Part shown: positions 1 through 8,611 of the stretch, one piece after another
Numbering within the stretch: the stretch's first letter is position 1
Layout of the letters: every line of letters starts with the position of its first letter
NCBI GenBank assembly: GCA_945965395.1
Contig: CAMFND010000064.1
Coordinates: forward strand, 1 to 33,735
Length of the DNA stretch: 33,735 nucleotides
Direction of reading: 5' to 3'
Source of the DNA: an uncultured Bacteroides sp.
Lineage (GTDB): Bacteria > Bacteroidota > Bacteroidia > Bacteroidales > Bacteroidaceae
Notes under the pieces: model-generated
The model's database searches: none
Seen by the model: the letters and a program-made list of their open reading frames with translations, nothing else
What the model was told of the DNA's origin: nothing
Made by a program: the position numbers and the translations under genes

Positions 1-1
1 A

Positions 2-328
2 TTTTTTGTATTAGCTCTCATCTTTTACTGCAAATATAAATTAAAACACAACTCGACTTTCTTTAATGGCTTAACTAATCTTTATATCTTAGGGACAATA
101 CTCTATTTTATAACTTTACCTTTAAGTATATCATTAGCACGTATAGCAGTATATATGGATAGCCTGCAAGTAATACTTATCCCATACATTATTTATCATC
201 AAAAAACATTATATAATAGAGTATTACTTTTCATTTTAATCAGTAGCTATTTTTACTTAAGGCTTTATTCATCTATTATATCTTTTAAGACTGAATATAT
301 TCCTTTTACAACTATCTTTTCAACTTAA
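2..328 (+). CDS. EpsG-like polysaccharide polymerase, C-terminal fragment
   Basis: The open frame runs in from the left edge and stops at 326-328, giving about 108 residues with no start in the window. The piece is strongly hydrophobic, with segments such as LYILGTILYFITLPL and VLLFILISSYFYLRLY separated by a short loop with a conserved-looking arginine (SLARIAVYMDSLQVILIPY). That arginine/tyrosine loop followed by an 'iliPy' stretch, and a tyrosine/proline-rich end (EYIPFTT), resemble the C-terminus of EpsG-type Wzy polymerases, inner-membrane proteins that polymerise lipid-linked repeat units. It lies 2 nt before a glycosyltransferase and upstream of wzz, which fits a polymerase. It is AT-rich, as such genes usually are. 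The family call rests on a fragment; another multi-spanning membrane protein such as a flippase is possible but less likely. Confidence 0.6.
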   Translation, partial: FFVLALIFYCKYKLKHNSTFFNGLTNLYILGTILYFITLPLSISLARIAVYMDSLQVILIPYIIYHQKTLYNRVLLFILISSYFYLRLYSSIISFKTEYIPFTTIFST

Positions 329-330
329 AT

Positions 331-1440
331 ATGAAACTAATATTTTCAGGCAATACAGCGTGGAGCATGTATAATTTTAGAAGACAAGTATTTAAACATT
401 GCATCAATAAAGGATACGATGTTTATGTTATAGCTCCAAAAGATAATGTATTTGATAAAAAATTAATAGAGATAGGATGCAAATTTATCCCTATCAAACT
501 GGACAGAAAAGGAACCAACCCTTTTAGTGATATAAAATTATGTTTCAAATATTACCAGATATTCAAACAAATTCAACCCTCTGGATGTTTCTTCTACACT
601 ATAAAACCTAATATATATGGAAGTATTGCAGCCTCTTTACTACGTATTCCATATATACCTATAACTACAGGATTGGGATATATATTTAATGCAAAAAATT
701 ACATTAGCATAATAGCCAAAAAGCTATATAAATTAGCATTCCAAAAGGCCCCCCAAGTATGGTTCTTAAATCAAGAAGACATCAATTCTTTTATATCAGA
801 GAAAATCATCCCCCCATCAAAAGCCAAACTTTTAAGAGGAGAAGGGATTGATTTAGATTATTTTAAAATTCATGAAGACGCTCAAGAAGAAGAAATAACT
901 TTTATTTTAATTGGTCGGATGCTTTGGGATAAAGGTGTAGGAGTATTTGCAAATGCTGCAAAATTATTAAAGAAGAAATACTCTCAAGTTCAATTCTTAA
1001 TATTAGGTCCAATTGATGTAAATAACCCCAAAGGGATTCCTCAAAAGCAATTAGAAGAATGGAATAATCAAAATATTATACGTTATTTAGGAGAGACAGA
1101 GGATGTAAGAAATTATATCAATAAATGTACTTGTGTCGTACTTCCCTCATTTTATCGCGAAGGAGTTCCATTATGCCTAATGGAAGGAGCAGCATCCGGT
1201 AAGCCACTTATTACAACAAACAATATAGGATGTAAAGAAGTCGTCGAAGATGGATATAATGGTTTTTTATGTGAAGCCCAAAATGTTGAAAGTTTAGCTT
1301 CTGCAATGGAGAAAATAATCAACTTATCACCAGAAGAAAGAAAAATAATGGGAAAAAATGGAAGAAAAAAAATGGAAAAAGAATTCAATATAGACTTAAT
1401 CATTAAAAAATATGAGTCTGCCATAAACCAATTAAAATAA
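331..1440 (+). CDS. Glycosyltransferase family 4 (GT-B fold)
   Basis: This 369-aa protein probably adds a sugar to an undecaprenyl-linked glycan on the inner face of the cytoplasmic membrane. The N-terminal half (residues 1-170) looks like the acceptor-side Rossmann domain, with FSGNTAWSMYNFR at the start. The C-terminal half is the Glycos_transf_1 domain: a GRMLWDKG phosphate-binding segment (R196, K201) and the E-x7-E motif in REGVPLCLMEGAASGKP (E277 and E285). Length is normal for GT4. It starts 2 nt after the polymerase stop, so the two are co-transcribed. It resembles PglA-like enzymes that act early on the lipid carrier, but donor and acceptor cannot be read from sequence. Composition is very AT-rich, typical of horizontally exchanged capsule genes. 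Confidence 0.85.
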   Translation: MKLIFSGNTAWSMYNFRRQVFKHCINKGYDVYVIAPKDNVFDKKLIEIGCKFIPIKLDRKGTNPFSDIKLCFKYYQIFKQIQPSGCFFYTIKPNIYGSIAASLLRIPYIPITTGLGYIFNAKNYISIIAKKLYKLAFQKAPQVWFLNQEDINSFISEKIIPPSKAKLLRGEGIDLDYFKIHEDAQEEEITFILIGRMLWDKGVGVFANAAKLLKKKYSQVQFLILGPIDVNNPKGIPQKQLEEWNNQNIIRYLGETEDVRNYINKCTCVVLPSFYREGVPLCLMEGAASGKPLITTNNIGCKEVVEDGYNGFLCEAQNVESLASAMEKIINLSPEERKIMGKNGRKKMEKEFNIDLIIKKYESAINQLK

Positions 1441-1550
1441 TTATTTTCTATTCCTACATCAAATGATACTTCTACTTAAATCAAAAAATATAAACAAATT
1501 GGAATTTAATTCTTAAATATATCATAACAACGATACAATTAATAAACAAT

Positions 1551-2642
1551 ATGATAGAAGAAAATAAACAACAAGAAATATCAGAAATAGATCTAGTTAC
1601 CCTATTCCATAAACTAATACAAAAGCGTAAAAGTCTATATAAGGCCATTGGAGCAGGTATCATTGCAGGATCAATCATCGGATTCAGCCTGCCAAAAACT
1701 TACCAAGTAGACGTAAGTCTTTCTCCTGAATCCGGAGTCAGCGCTACCAGTGGATTATCCGGTATTGCTTCCATGTTCGGTTTAGGAAACTCCTCTGCTG
1801 GATTTGGAGAAGATGCGCTGACTTTCAACATGTTTCCTGAGATTGTAAAGACAAATCCTTTTGCTTTGGAAATGCTTCAAATACCCATTCAAACTCAAAA
1901 AGGAGACTGCGTTATACTCTATGATTACCTAGATACGGAAAAAAAGCCCTGGTGGAGTCATATAATGGGAGCTCCCGGAATGCTTATAGGAGGAATAAAA
2001 TCACTCTTTAAAGAAGAACAAAAAGATAGCATAAAAGCAATTGATCCATTTCGTCTTACTCCGGAACAAAGCGGAAGAATAGGAATGCTGAAAAAAGTAT
2101 TGGAAGTGGAAACAGACAAAAAAAGCAATATGACGAAAGTCACTGTTTCTCTGCAAGACCCGCTTGCAGCTGCAATCGTGGCAGACAGTGCTGTACACAA
2201 ACTACAGGAATACATCACCGATTACCGTACCCGCAAGGCTAAACAAGATTATGATTTCCAGCTTAGTCTATGCGAACAATACAAGAAGGAGTATTTTGAA
2301 GCTCAGCAGGAATATGCAAAATTTGCAGATGCTAACCGCAATGTCATCCTTCAGACTGTAACCTCTGAAAAAGAAAGATTACAGAAGAATCTAACTTTAG
2401 CAGAACAAATCTATAGCCAGTCCATGGGACAGTTGCAGGTTCTGCGTGGGAAAGTACAGGAGGCCAAACCGGTGTTTGCCGTAGTAGAACCGGCCACTGT
2501 ACCACTTGCTCCGGCATCTCCCAAGAAAATGCTCATCATCATTGCCTTTGCATTCTTAGCTTTTGTGCTTGAGTCTGCATGGATTCTTTTCGGGAAAGAC
2601 ATTTATCATGATTTCAAGAATGAACTGACAAAGAAAGATTAA
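1551..2642 (+). CDS. wzz: Wzz-family chain-length determinant
   Basis: This 363-aa inner-membrane protein is expected to set polysaccharide chain length by working with the Wzy polymerase. It has the classic layout: a short cytoplasmic N-terminus, a first membrane segment at about residues 31-47 (AIGAGIIAGSIIGFSL), a long periplasmic region with a helical coiled-coil part (about 220-310), a proline-rich motif (PATVPLAPASPKK, from residue 314) and a second membrane segment at about 326-346. No C-terminal tyrosine-kinase domain is present, so it is the Wzz rather than the Wzc type. It follows the polymerase/glycosyltransferase pair after a 110-nt AT-rich gap. GC content rises here relative to the genes before it, so it may sit at the edge of the exchanged part of the locus. 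Confidence 0.88.
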   Translation: MIEENKQQEISEIDLVTLFHKLIQKRKSLYKAIGAGIIAGSIIGFSLPKTYQVDVSLSPESGVSATSGLSGIASMFGLGNSSAGFGEDALTFNMFPEIVKTNPFALEMLQIPIQTQKGDCVILYDYLDTEKKPWWSHIMGAPGMLIGGIKSLFKEEQKDSIKAIDPFRLTPEQSGRIGMLKKVLEVETDKKSNMTKVTVSLQDPLAAAIVADSAVHKLQEYITDYRTRKAKQDYDFQLSLCEQYKKEYFEAQQEYAKFADANRNVILQTVTSEKERLQKNLTLAEQIYSQSMGQLQVLRGKVQEAKPVFAVVEPATVPLAPASPKKMLIIIAFAFLAFVLESAWILFGKDIYHDFKNELTKKD

Positions 2643-2677
2643 TTCCAATACCATATCATTATTTTATCTTTACACAT

Positions 2678-4255
2678 ATGAAATATCCTATAGGCATACA
2701 AACATTCGAACAAATCATAATGGATGGATATATCTATGTAGACAAGACTGATTTAATATATTCACTTGTAACAAAAGGGAAAATATACTTTCTCAGCCGC
2801 CCGAGACGATTTGGGAAAAGTCTTCTGCTATCTACGCTGGAAAATTATTTTCAGGGTAGAAAAGACTTGTTTGAAGGGTTAAAAATAAGCAAACTGGAAA
2901 ATAACTGGCTTTCCTATCCGGTATTTCACATTGATTTTAATGGAGTAAACTTTAACCAGCCAAGGGCTTTGGAGGCTAAGCTGGAAGGCTACATTTCCTC
3001 TTGGGAAAGGATATACGGAATAAATCCAGGAATTGACTTCAACTTGGGTTCCAGATTTGAGAATGTATTAAGGGCAGCAGCCCAGAAATATCAGCGGGGA
3101 GCTGTGGTCCTGGTGGATGAATATGACAAGCCGCTGCTGGATGTATTGGACCGTGACGAAAAATTGCTCAACCATAACCGTGATATACTGAAGGCTTTTT
3201 ATTCTACATTTAAACTGGCTGACAGATATCTTCAGTTTGTATTTCTAACAGGAGTAACCAGATTCTCTCAGGTCAGTGTCTTCAGTGGACTCAACAGTCC
3301 GAAAGATATCACTATAAATGAAGAATATGAGGCAATATGCGGTATCACAGAAGAGGAACTGCAATTGTATTTTCAAACTTCAATCCAAGAAATGGCGAAA
3401 AGAGAAGAATGTACTGCCAACGAAATGAAACAGATTCTGAAACGGCAATATGATGGGTATCATTTCAGTGAACGGATGAAGGATATTTATAACCCATTCA
3501 GCATTTTGAATGCATTCGACTCCAAACGCCCTTATGACTTCTGGTTCAGTTCGGGCACACCTGAATACTTAATCCGGTTATTGAACTTATCGAATGAGAA
3601 CATCAACGAAATTACCGGAAAATATTATGGCTCAAGTAATTTCATGGACTATAAAGCGCATGCGGAAAATCCTTTGCCTATGCTTTTTCAAAGTGGTTAT
3701 CTCACTATTAAAGATTACGACAAAAGAAGAAACCGTTTCATGCTGGATTTTCCAAACAATGAGGTGAAAAGTGGATTACTGACCTTAATAGCATCCAACT
3801 ATCTTAAAACAAATGAGGATACACGTAATATTGCACAAGAAATGGTATTTTCTTTGGAAGATGGGAATCTGGAAAAATTTCATGCCATACTTACAGCTTT
3901 TCTCGCAGAAAGACCCTATACCATGCGAAGAAAAGAAAATGAGCGAGAAAAAGAACGGTATTTCCATTATACATTTTATCTGATTCTTCGACTAATGAGC
4001 GTGTACACGGTATATACCGAAAAGGAACAAAGCCAGGGAAGAGTGGACTGCATTATAGAAACACCCAAATTCGTATATATTTTTGAATTTAAACTGAACA
4101 GTACAGCTAAAGAAGCCCTTCAACAAATTGAATCCAAGGGATATGCGAATCCATATAAAAATGATAAAAGAAAATTATATAAAGTCGGTATCAGCTTTTC
4201 ATCTGAAACAGATACAATAAAAGACTGGGATGTACAAAGTTCAGACGAAAAATAA
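2678..4255 (+). CDS. AAA-ATPase-like protein with C-terminal PD-(D/E)XK nuclease-like domain
   Basis: A 525-aa protein of the AAA-ATPase_like plus PDDEXK_9 family, which is abundant and often multicopy in Bacteroidales and has no settled function. The conserved opening (YPIGIQTFEQ, then YIYVDKTDLIYSLV) leads into a Walker A-like segment RPRRFGKS (41-48) and a Walker B-like VVLVDEYD (143-150). Near the C-terminus GRVD (D457) and FEFK (E470, K472) give a D...E-x-K nuclease core, apparently intact. It starts 35 nt after wzz and ends 24 nt before wzi, so it lies inside the capsule transcription unit although it has no known glycan role. Codon use resembles the wzi side rather than the AT-rich glycosyltransferase. 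It could be a mobile or selfish passenger or a defence-like nuclease; both are inference. Confidence 0.9.
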   Translation: MKYPIGIQTFEQIIMDGYIYVDKTDLIYSLVTKGKIYFLSRPRRFGKSLLLSTLENYFQGRKDLFEGLKISKLENNWLSYPVFHIDFNGVNFNQPRALEAKLEGYISSWERIYGINPGIDFNLGSRFENVLRAAAQKYQRGAVVLVDEYDKPLLDVLDRDEKLLNHNRDILKAFYSTFKLADRYLQFVFLTGVTRFSQVSVFSGLNSPKDITINEEYEAICGITEEELQLYFQTSIQEMAKREECTANEMKQILKRQYDGYHFSERMKDIYNPFSILNAFDSKRPYDFWFSSGTPEYLIRLLNLSNENINEITGKYYGSSNFMDYKAHAENPLPMLFQSGYLTIKDYDKRRNRFMLDFPNNEVKSGLLTLIASNYLKTNEDTRNIAQEMVFSLEDGNLEKFHAILTAFLAERPYTMRRKENEREKERYFHYTFYLILRLMSVYTVYTEKEQSQGRVDCIIETPKFVYIFEFKLNSTAKEALQQIESKGYANPYKNDKRKLYKVGISFSSETDTIKDWDVQSSDEK

Positions 4256-4279
4256 TGATCTGATAAAAACAAAAAACAA

Positions 4280-5767
4280 ATGAAAAAACACTTACTAATA
4301 ATCTGTGGCTTATTTTTATGTACATCCATTTCTGGACAGACTGAAAACTCTTCCCTCACCTACCATGTAGAGTTAGGAACTACTGCCGGAGACGGGACGT
4401 ATGCTCCTTTGTGGTTTACAGGAAACCGCTATGGACTGGGTAGTACAAATCCTAATTCAGGCTACCTGTTAGCCGGTATCTCCTATAATAAACAATTTCC
4501 TCATGGATGGCGCATTGACGCGGGATTGGATATGGCTGGAGGTATCCACCAGGCACAGGACGTATTCATCCATCAGATATACAGTGATTTTTCCTGGAAG
4601 ATGCTGACACTGAGTATCGGAAGCAAGGAACGTCTGGGGTTTCCGCTGACCAAAAATACAGCACTGAGCAGCGGAATGATGGTGGAAGGTCCTAACACGC
4701 AGCCTATTCCGCAAATCAGAGGAGAAATCAAGGAGTTCTTGAACGTACCAGGTACTAAAGGATGGCTGGCTTTTAAAGGACACATTGCCTATGGTTCGTT
4801 CACAGAGAATGGCTGGCAGAAAGATTTTGTAAGACCAGGGCAGTATTTCACAAAAGATGTGCTTTACCATAGCAAATCGCTTATGCTACGATTAGGTAAC
4901 AAGGAGAAACTGCCATTGGAATTTGAATTTGGAATCTTAATGGCTACTCAATTTGGAGGCGATAAATACCTGAAGAAAGAGGATGGAAGCACAGAAAAGG
5001 TGCTGGACATGCCCGAAAACCTGAAAGCTTACTGGAAAGCACTCTTTCCACAAGCAGGAGGAAGTGATACACCGGAAGGAGAACAGGTAAACGTAGAAGG
5101 GAATATGATGGGAAGCTGGAATTTTGCCTTAAATTACTATTTGGGCGAATGGAAATTCCGGGCTTATCTGGAGCATTATTTTGAGGATCACTCTCAAATG
5201 TTCTGGGAGTACGGACGCTGGAAAGACGGACAAATCGGTCTGGAAATTACTTTTCCGAAGAACCGCTGGATAACTTCTGCTGTATGGGAAGGACTTAGTA
5301 CAAAAGATCAGACAGGTCCACTTTTATATGATGGTTTTTGGGGACAGTTCCCTGAATATCAAATTAGTGCCAACGATAACTATTACAATCACTACATCTA
5401 TGGTGCCTGGCAATATTTAGGAATGGGAATGGGAAACCCACTTTTACCAGGACCTGCCTATAACGAAGGCCATAACATTACCTTCCGGAGTAACCGAGTA
5501 AGAGCACATCATCTGGGTATCAACGGACAACCTTCTTCGGAATGGGGATACCGCATGCTGATTTCATTTACCCGGCACTGGGGTACATACGACATTCCTC
5601 TTGACCAACAACGAAAACAATTCAGTTCGCTCTATGAAGCAACTTATACACCGAAATGGGCAAAGGGATGGAGTGCTTCGGCAGCACTGGGAGTGGACCG
5701 GGGCAATTACTTGGGTAATTCCACAGGAGGCATGCTGACCATCAGAAAAACAGGAGTGATTTTTTAA
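4280..5767 (+). CDS. wzi: Wzi-family capsule assembly outer-membrane protein
   Basis: A 495-aa secreted protein with a clear signal peptide (MKKHLLIICGLFLCTSISGQ, cleavage near residue 20). The rest is rich in aromatic residues in alternating beta-strand patterns, as in an outer-membrane barrel. Stretches such as APLWFTGNRYGLGS near the N-terminus and LNYYLGEWKFRAYLEHYFEDHS in the middle match the Caps_assemb_Wzi family seen throughout Bacteroides capsule loci. Wzi proteins help attach or organise capsule at the outer membrane. It sits between the AAA-ATPase-like gene (24-nt gap) and a small lipoprotein (14-nt gap), all in one direction. The family call is strong; which polysaccharide it serves is inferred from position. 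Confidence 0.88.
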   Translation: MKKHLLIICGLFLCTSISGQTENSSLTYHVELGTTAGDGTYAPLWFTGNRYGLGSTNPNSGYLLAGISYNKQFPHGWRIDAGLDMAGGIHQAQDVFIHQIYSDFSWKMLTLSIGSKERLGFPLTKNTALSSGMMVEGPNTQPIPQIRGEIKEFLNVPGTKGWLAFKGHIAYGSFTENGWQKDFVRPGQYFTKDVLYHSKSLMLRLGNKEKLPLEFEFGILMATQFGGDKYLKKEDGSTEKVLDMPENLKAYWKALFPQAGGSDTPEGEQVNVEGNMMGSWNFALNYYLGEWKFRAYLEHYFEDHSQMFWEYGRWKDGQIGLEITFPKNRWITSAVWEGLSTKDQTGPLLYDGFWGQFPEYQISANDNYYNHYIYGAWQYLGMGMGNPLLPGPAYNEGHNITFRSNRVRAHHLGINGQPSSEWGYRMLISFTRHWGTYDIPLDQQRKQFSSLYEATYTPKWAKGWSASAALGVDRGNYLGNSTGGMLTIRKTGVIF

Positions 5768-5781
5768 TTGAAGAAAGAAGT

Positions 5782-6225
5782 ATGAAACGAATTTTCTATA
5801 TAGGGCTTTGCATGGTAATGCTGGCCATAGTATGTAACAGCTGTAAAAAAGAACCTATTAACAGTAATATTGAAGGGCACTGGCAATTATTAGAGTTCAC
5901 TACAAAAGCTGACAATGAAATACATCCGTGCGAACGCATTTACTATAGTATCCAACTTTGGGTAGTGGAAGTGGCAGAAAAGCAAGGAGCACAGGGATTG
6001 ACTCCTTTCCGTGGAAGATACCAGTACGATGAAGCAAGTAATAGCATCACCATGAACGATATGAGCACGTATGCGACTCCAGAAAACTCCCGTCCGGCTG
6101 AGGTATGGGAATTGGAGCCCTACGGACTAAACAATGTGAATACGACGTTCAAGGTAGTGGAAACAAACGGGAAATACATGACCTTAGAGTCTGATTATGC
6201 CATACTAAAGTTCAAAAAGTTTTAA
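5782..6225 (+). CDS. Lipocalin-like lipoprotein
   Basis: A 147-aa protein with a hydrophobic leader ending in CNSCKKE; Cys21 is the likely lipidated residue. The mature part has the pattern of small Bacteroidetes lipocalin-like proteins: NIEGHWQLLEF at the start (a 'G-x-W' strand), then short beta-strands and a closing YAILKFKKF strand. These proteins are thought to be small barrels exposed in the periplasm or on the surface, with unknown ligands. It follows wzi by 14 nt and is the last gene before a strong hairpin terminator, so it is probably co-expressed with wzi. A direct role in capsule assembly is only suggested by position. Confidence 0.7.
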   Translation: MKRIFYIGLCMVMLAIVCNSCKKEPINSNIEGHWQLLEFTTKADNEIHPCERIYYSIQLWVVEVAEKQGAQGLTPFRGRYQYDEASNSITMNDMSTYATPENSRPAEVWELEPYGLNNVNTTFKVVETNGKYMTLESDYAILKFKKF

Positions 6226-6277
6226 TCTGAAAAGATAATAAATGACTTGTCACAATCCAGGCGGACAATACAGAACA

Positions 6278-6323
6278 AAGTTCCCGTTTCTACATTCATC
6301 GTATACGGTAGAAACGGGAACTT
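6278..6323. terminator. Perfect 16-bp inverted repeat between convergent genes
   Basis: Arms at 6278-6293 (AAGTTCCCGTTTCTAC) and 6308-6323 are exact reverse complements around a 14-nt loop, and the loop contains the 8-bp palindrome CGTATACG (6300-6307). It lies 52 nt after the lipoprotein stop and 17 nt before the end of the convergent 91-aa gene, so it probably terminates both. The following T-run on the plus strand is short (ATTTTG). Confidence 0.75.
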
Positions 6324-6339
6324 CATTTTGATGGCTGAA

Positions 6340-6615
6340 TCAACAGTTCATTTTTTGGGGACCACTGCAGAGATAAGCAGCCGGCCCCAGCACTTCTTTA
6401 ACAATCATATCGTTATCTGCATTAACATTATTTGTGCCTTTGGCATTATAAACTAGCTTCTCACCTTTCAAGAAGTTCCGCTTGACAGGAACTCCTTTAA
6501 GATAAATTCTCCATTCTTTCTCTCCTGCTTTTTGCAACACATACTCAACGTTAGCAACTACTTCATGTTCGTTATCAGAACGTAAAGTTCCACCATTTAT
6601 TATTACATCCATCAT
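6340..6615 (-). CDS. Small protein of unknown function, 91 aa
   Basis: Read on the minus strand, with ATG at 6615 (a second ATG follows directly at 6612) and TGA at 6340-6342. I do not recognise a family. The protein is soluble-looking, has no signal peptide or membrane segment, and alternates short hydrophobic and charged stretches (VVANVEYVLQKAG, EWRIYLKGVPVKRNF, LKGEKLVYNAKG), suggesting a small mostly-beta fold. It ends in GPQKMNC. It lies 139 nt downstream of the C11 protease stop on the same strand, beyond a 12-bp palindrome, and ends at a strong bidirectional hairpin. It may belong to the same cluster as the protease or be independent. The opposite-strand frame at 6247-6456 has no family resemblance, and the hairpin spacing favours this strand. 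Confidence 0.6.
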   Translation of the reverse strand: MMDVIINGGTLRSDNEHEVVANVEYVLQKAGEKEWRIYLKGVPVKRNFLKGEKLVYNAKGTNNVNADNDMIVKEVLGPAAYLCSGPQKMNC

Positions 6616-6683
6616 TAAAAATTTTAAATTTCTCCTACTCTATATCAAAGGCTTTTCGGAATCTGCCTGTATAATTTACCTCT

Positions 6684-6695
6684 TGTAAGCTTACA
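6684..6695. repeat. 12-bp palindrome TGTAAGCTTACA
   Basis: A perfect 12-bp palindrome in the 139-nt gap between the C11 protease stop and the start of the 91-aa gene. It has no loop and no T-run, so it looks more like a dimeric protein binding site than a terminator. No partner is identified. Confidence 0.35.
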
Positions 6696-6754
6696 GCCAT
6701 AAAATTATGCAAAAACACTACACTTAATAATATGTATTTTCTCAATCCGGCAAA

Positions 6755-8611
6755 TCATTTTCTGAAATCAGTGAAACGGGTATAATGTCTACGCCCGTAG
6801 AGATCGACCAGACAATAACCATAACGGTATGTGCCTGAGGGTACAGAAAGCAAATTCACTTTCAGGTCTTTCTTTTTTTGGGCTACAACAGAGTCAACAG
6901 GCTGGTAACAGACGGAAGAGTTATTATCGGACTGAAACTCCGGACACAGATAGACGATACGATCGTTCTTGCAGATAGGGGTAATTCCTTTGTCGGGGGT
7001 TTGGTCATTGAGATGCCGACGGGCACCTGCCACTACCCCACCGGGATTCTTCTCGTCGTAACGGAGAATCAGGTCGGAACGCTCGCCATTAAACAAGACG
7101 GGAACGGTATAATTCAACGAACGGCTGTCGGAAAAGGTCATGTAAGCAGCTACGGTTTTTCCTCCGATATGAATCCATTTCCGGTTCCACTGCCCCAAGG
7201 AATCTGACGTATTTTCTATCTGCCCGTGGGGGGTCAAGGTTATCCCGTCGCCGTCCATACCATAGGAAAGCCATCTTCCATCGGATGTCTGTGACAGCAG
7301 AACAGCATAAATCTTACGGGTGTGCAGAATCATATCGGTAGAAAGAGCGTCGGGCAGTACCTTGTCGGGGAAGGTGGAAGAAGAGGCACTGGCATAGCCG
7401 GCCTGCCACTGGCGGACGTACTCCCGCACGAAACTGAAATAATCGGGTGAAAATCCGCAATGATAGTATTCTTCCAACGAACGGGCCTGACTGAGGTTAT
7501 AGCAGGGGAAATAGAGAGAAAGCCCGCACACGGCATCGTGACTGAACGAACCGGAGGTGCCGGAACAGACCACGGCTTCGCGCAGCCGGGTGCGTATGTC
7601 ACAAAGAAGGCTACTATCGGAAGGTTCTGCCATCCGGTTACAAAGGTCGAGCAAATCGGTCATATCAGGGCCACAGAAGGTAAACGCCGGCATGCCGAAC
7701 GACTTGCTTTGTGACCGGGCTTTGGAGAAGCGAGGAAAGGCGGCCGGAACAAGGGCAGCACGCTGACTGGAGAAGAATTGTCCGACACTGGCTGTCAATG
7801 CCGGAACAGCATCGAGCTGGGTAACGGAAAGAGTGACTTCTTCGTTGCCACCATAAGCATTAATGTAAGAGCAGACCATCTTTTTATAGAGGTCGGGAAC
7901 CGCAGAAGGGGTATAGGATGCCAAAAGAGGTATGACACTACGGTAATCCCACCCACCACCTGGCTCCAGCTCTTGCGAGGCTATCAGGTAGTCGGCATAA
8001 GGCGAAAGAGCGGTTGCGGTTTCAAGGGTAGCCATGAGGCAGGCATCGAAGCCTATAAAAGCAAATTTCTTGTTATCGGGAAGACGGGAGGATTCAAGCC
8101 CCTCACAGATTTCACGCAAGGACAGGGAACGGTCGTCGGGATAACATTCGTCGTAACCGAATCCACCGACGGATCCGGAACCGTGATTCCAGAATATCAG
8201 ACCGTAATAGGCTGCCGGAAAAGCGCTTTGTCCGATACGGAGAAACTGACTCAGGGTAGAGGGATGGCCCATGCTGCCTGCTGCAAAGGTGTGCCACTTC
8301 TGAATACTTTGACGGGTAACGGCGACACAGGTAAGGCTGTCGGACGAAATGGACAAACCGAGGCTGTCTCTAGTATGCCACTGACGGGTTCCTCCTAACA
8401 ACATGACTATAGTCAGATTGTCAATATTTATGGAATCTTTCATCGCGGAAAGAATTTCACGAATGTCAGAAGTGGCCAGTTTGTGGGTAGTTTCCAAATT
8501 AGACCCGTTCATGTAAACGAACAGGGTAAAACTGGATGAGGGAGCACCATTCAGTTCCTGACTAAATAGTAAAGTAAAAAGGCTGAACAGGAGGTTACAA
8601 ATCTTCTTCAT
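6755..8611 (-). CDS. Clostripain-family (C11) cysteine protease, exported
   Basis: This is a peptidase C11 protein, related to clostripain and Bacteroides fragipain, which cleave after arginine or lysine. The catalytic pair is visible: His in FWNHGSGSVGG (about residue 143) and Cys in GFDACLMAT (about 191), with the typical ECYPDD segment between. The frame is open upstream to 8716, but the ATG at 8611 (or the adjacent 8614) starts a good signal peptide, MKKICNLLFSLFTLLFSQ, while the longer version has a hydrophilic front. There is no lipobox cysteine, so a free periplasmic or secreted enzyme is expected. From this start it is 618 aa, with about 400 residues beyond the catalytic core, ending in a beta-rich module. 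Its start overlaps the stop of the 1063-aa gene by 17 nt, implying translational coupling. The substrate is unknown. Confidence 0.88.
   Translation of the reverse strand: MKKICNLLFSLFTLLFSQELNGAPSSSFTLFVYMNGSNLETTHKLATSDIREILSAMKDSINIDNLTIVMLLGGTRQWHTRDSLGLSISSDSLTCVAVTRQSIQKWHTFAAGSMGHPSTLSQFLRIGQSAFPAAYYGLIFWNHGSGSVGGFGYDECYPDDRSLSLREICEGLESSRLPDNKKFAFIGFDACLMATLETATALSPYADYLIASQELEPGGGWDYRSVIPLLASYTPSAVPDLYKKMVCSYINAYGGNEEVTLSVTQLDAVPALTASVGQFFSSQRAALVPAAFPRFSKARSQSKSFGMPAFTFCGPDMTDLLDLCNRMAEPSDSSLLCDIRTRLREAVVCSGTSGSFSHDAVCGLSLYFPCYNLSQARSLEEYYHCGFSPDYFSFVREYVRQWQAGYASASSSTFPDKVLPDALSTDMILHTRKIYAVLLSQTSDGRWLSYGMDGDGITLTPHGQIENTSDSLGQWNRKWIHIGGKTVAAYMTFSDSRSLNYTVPVLFNGERSDLILRYDEKNPGGVVAGARRHLNDQTPDKGITPICKNDRIVYLCPEFQSDNNSSVCYQPVDSVVAQKKKDLKVNLLSVPSGTYRYGYCLVDLYGRRHYTRFTDFRK

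Noticed and set aside
6247-6456. 69-aa open frame on the plus strand
   Set aside because: It spans the 16-bp terminator hairpin and overlaps the 91-aa minus-strand gene.
7778-8398. 206-aa open frame on the plus strand
   Set aside because: Antisense to the C11 protease catalytic domain, which carries the His and Cys active-site motifs on the other strand.
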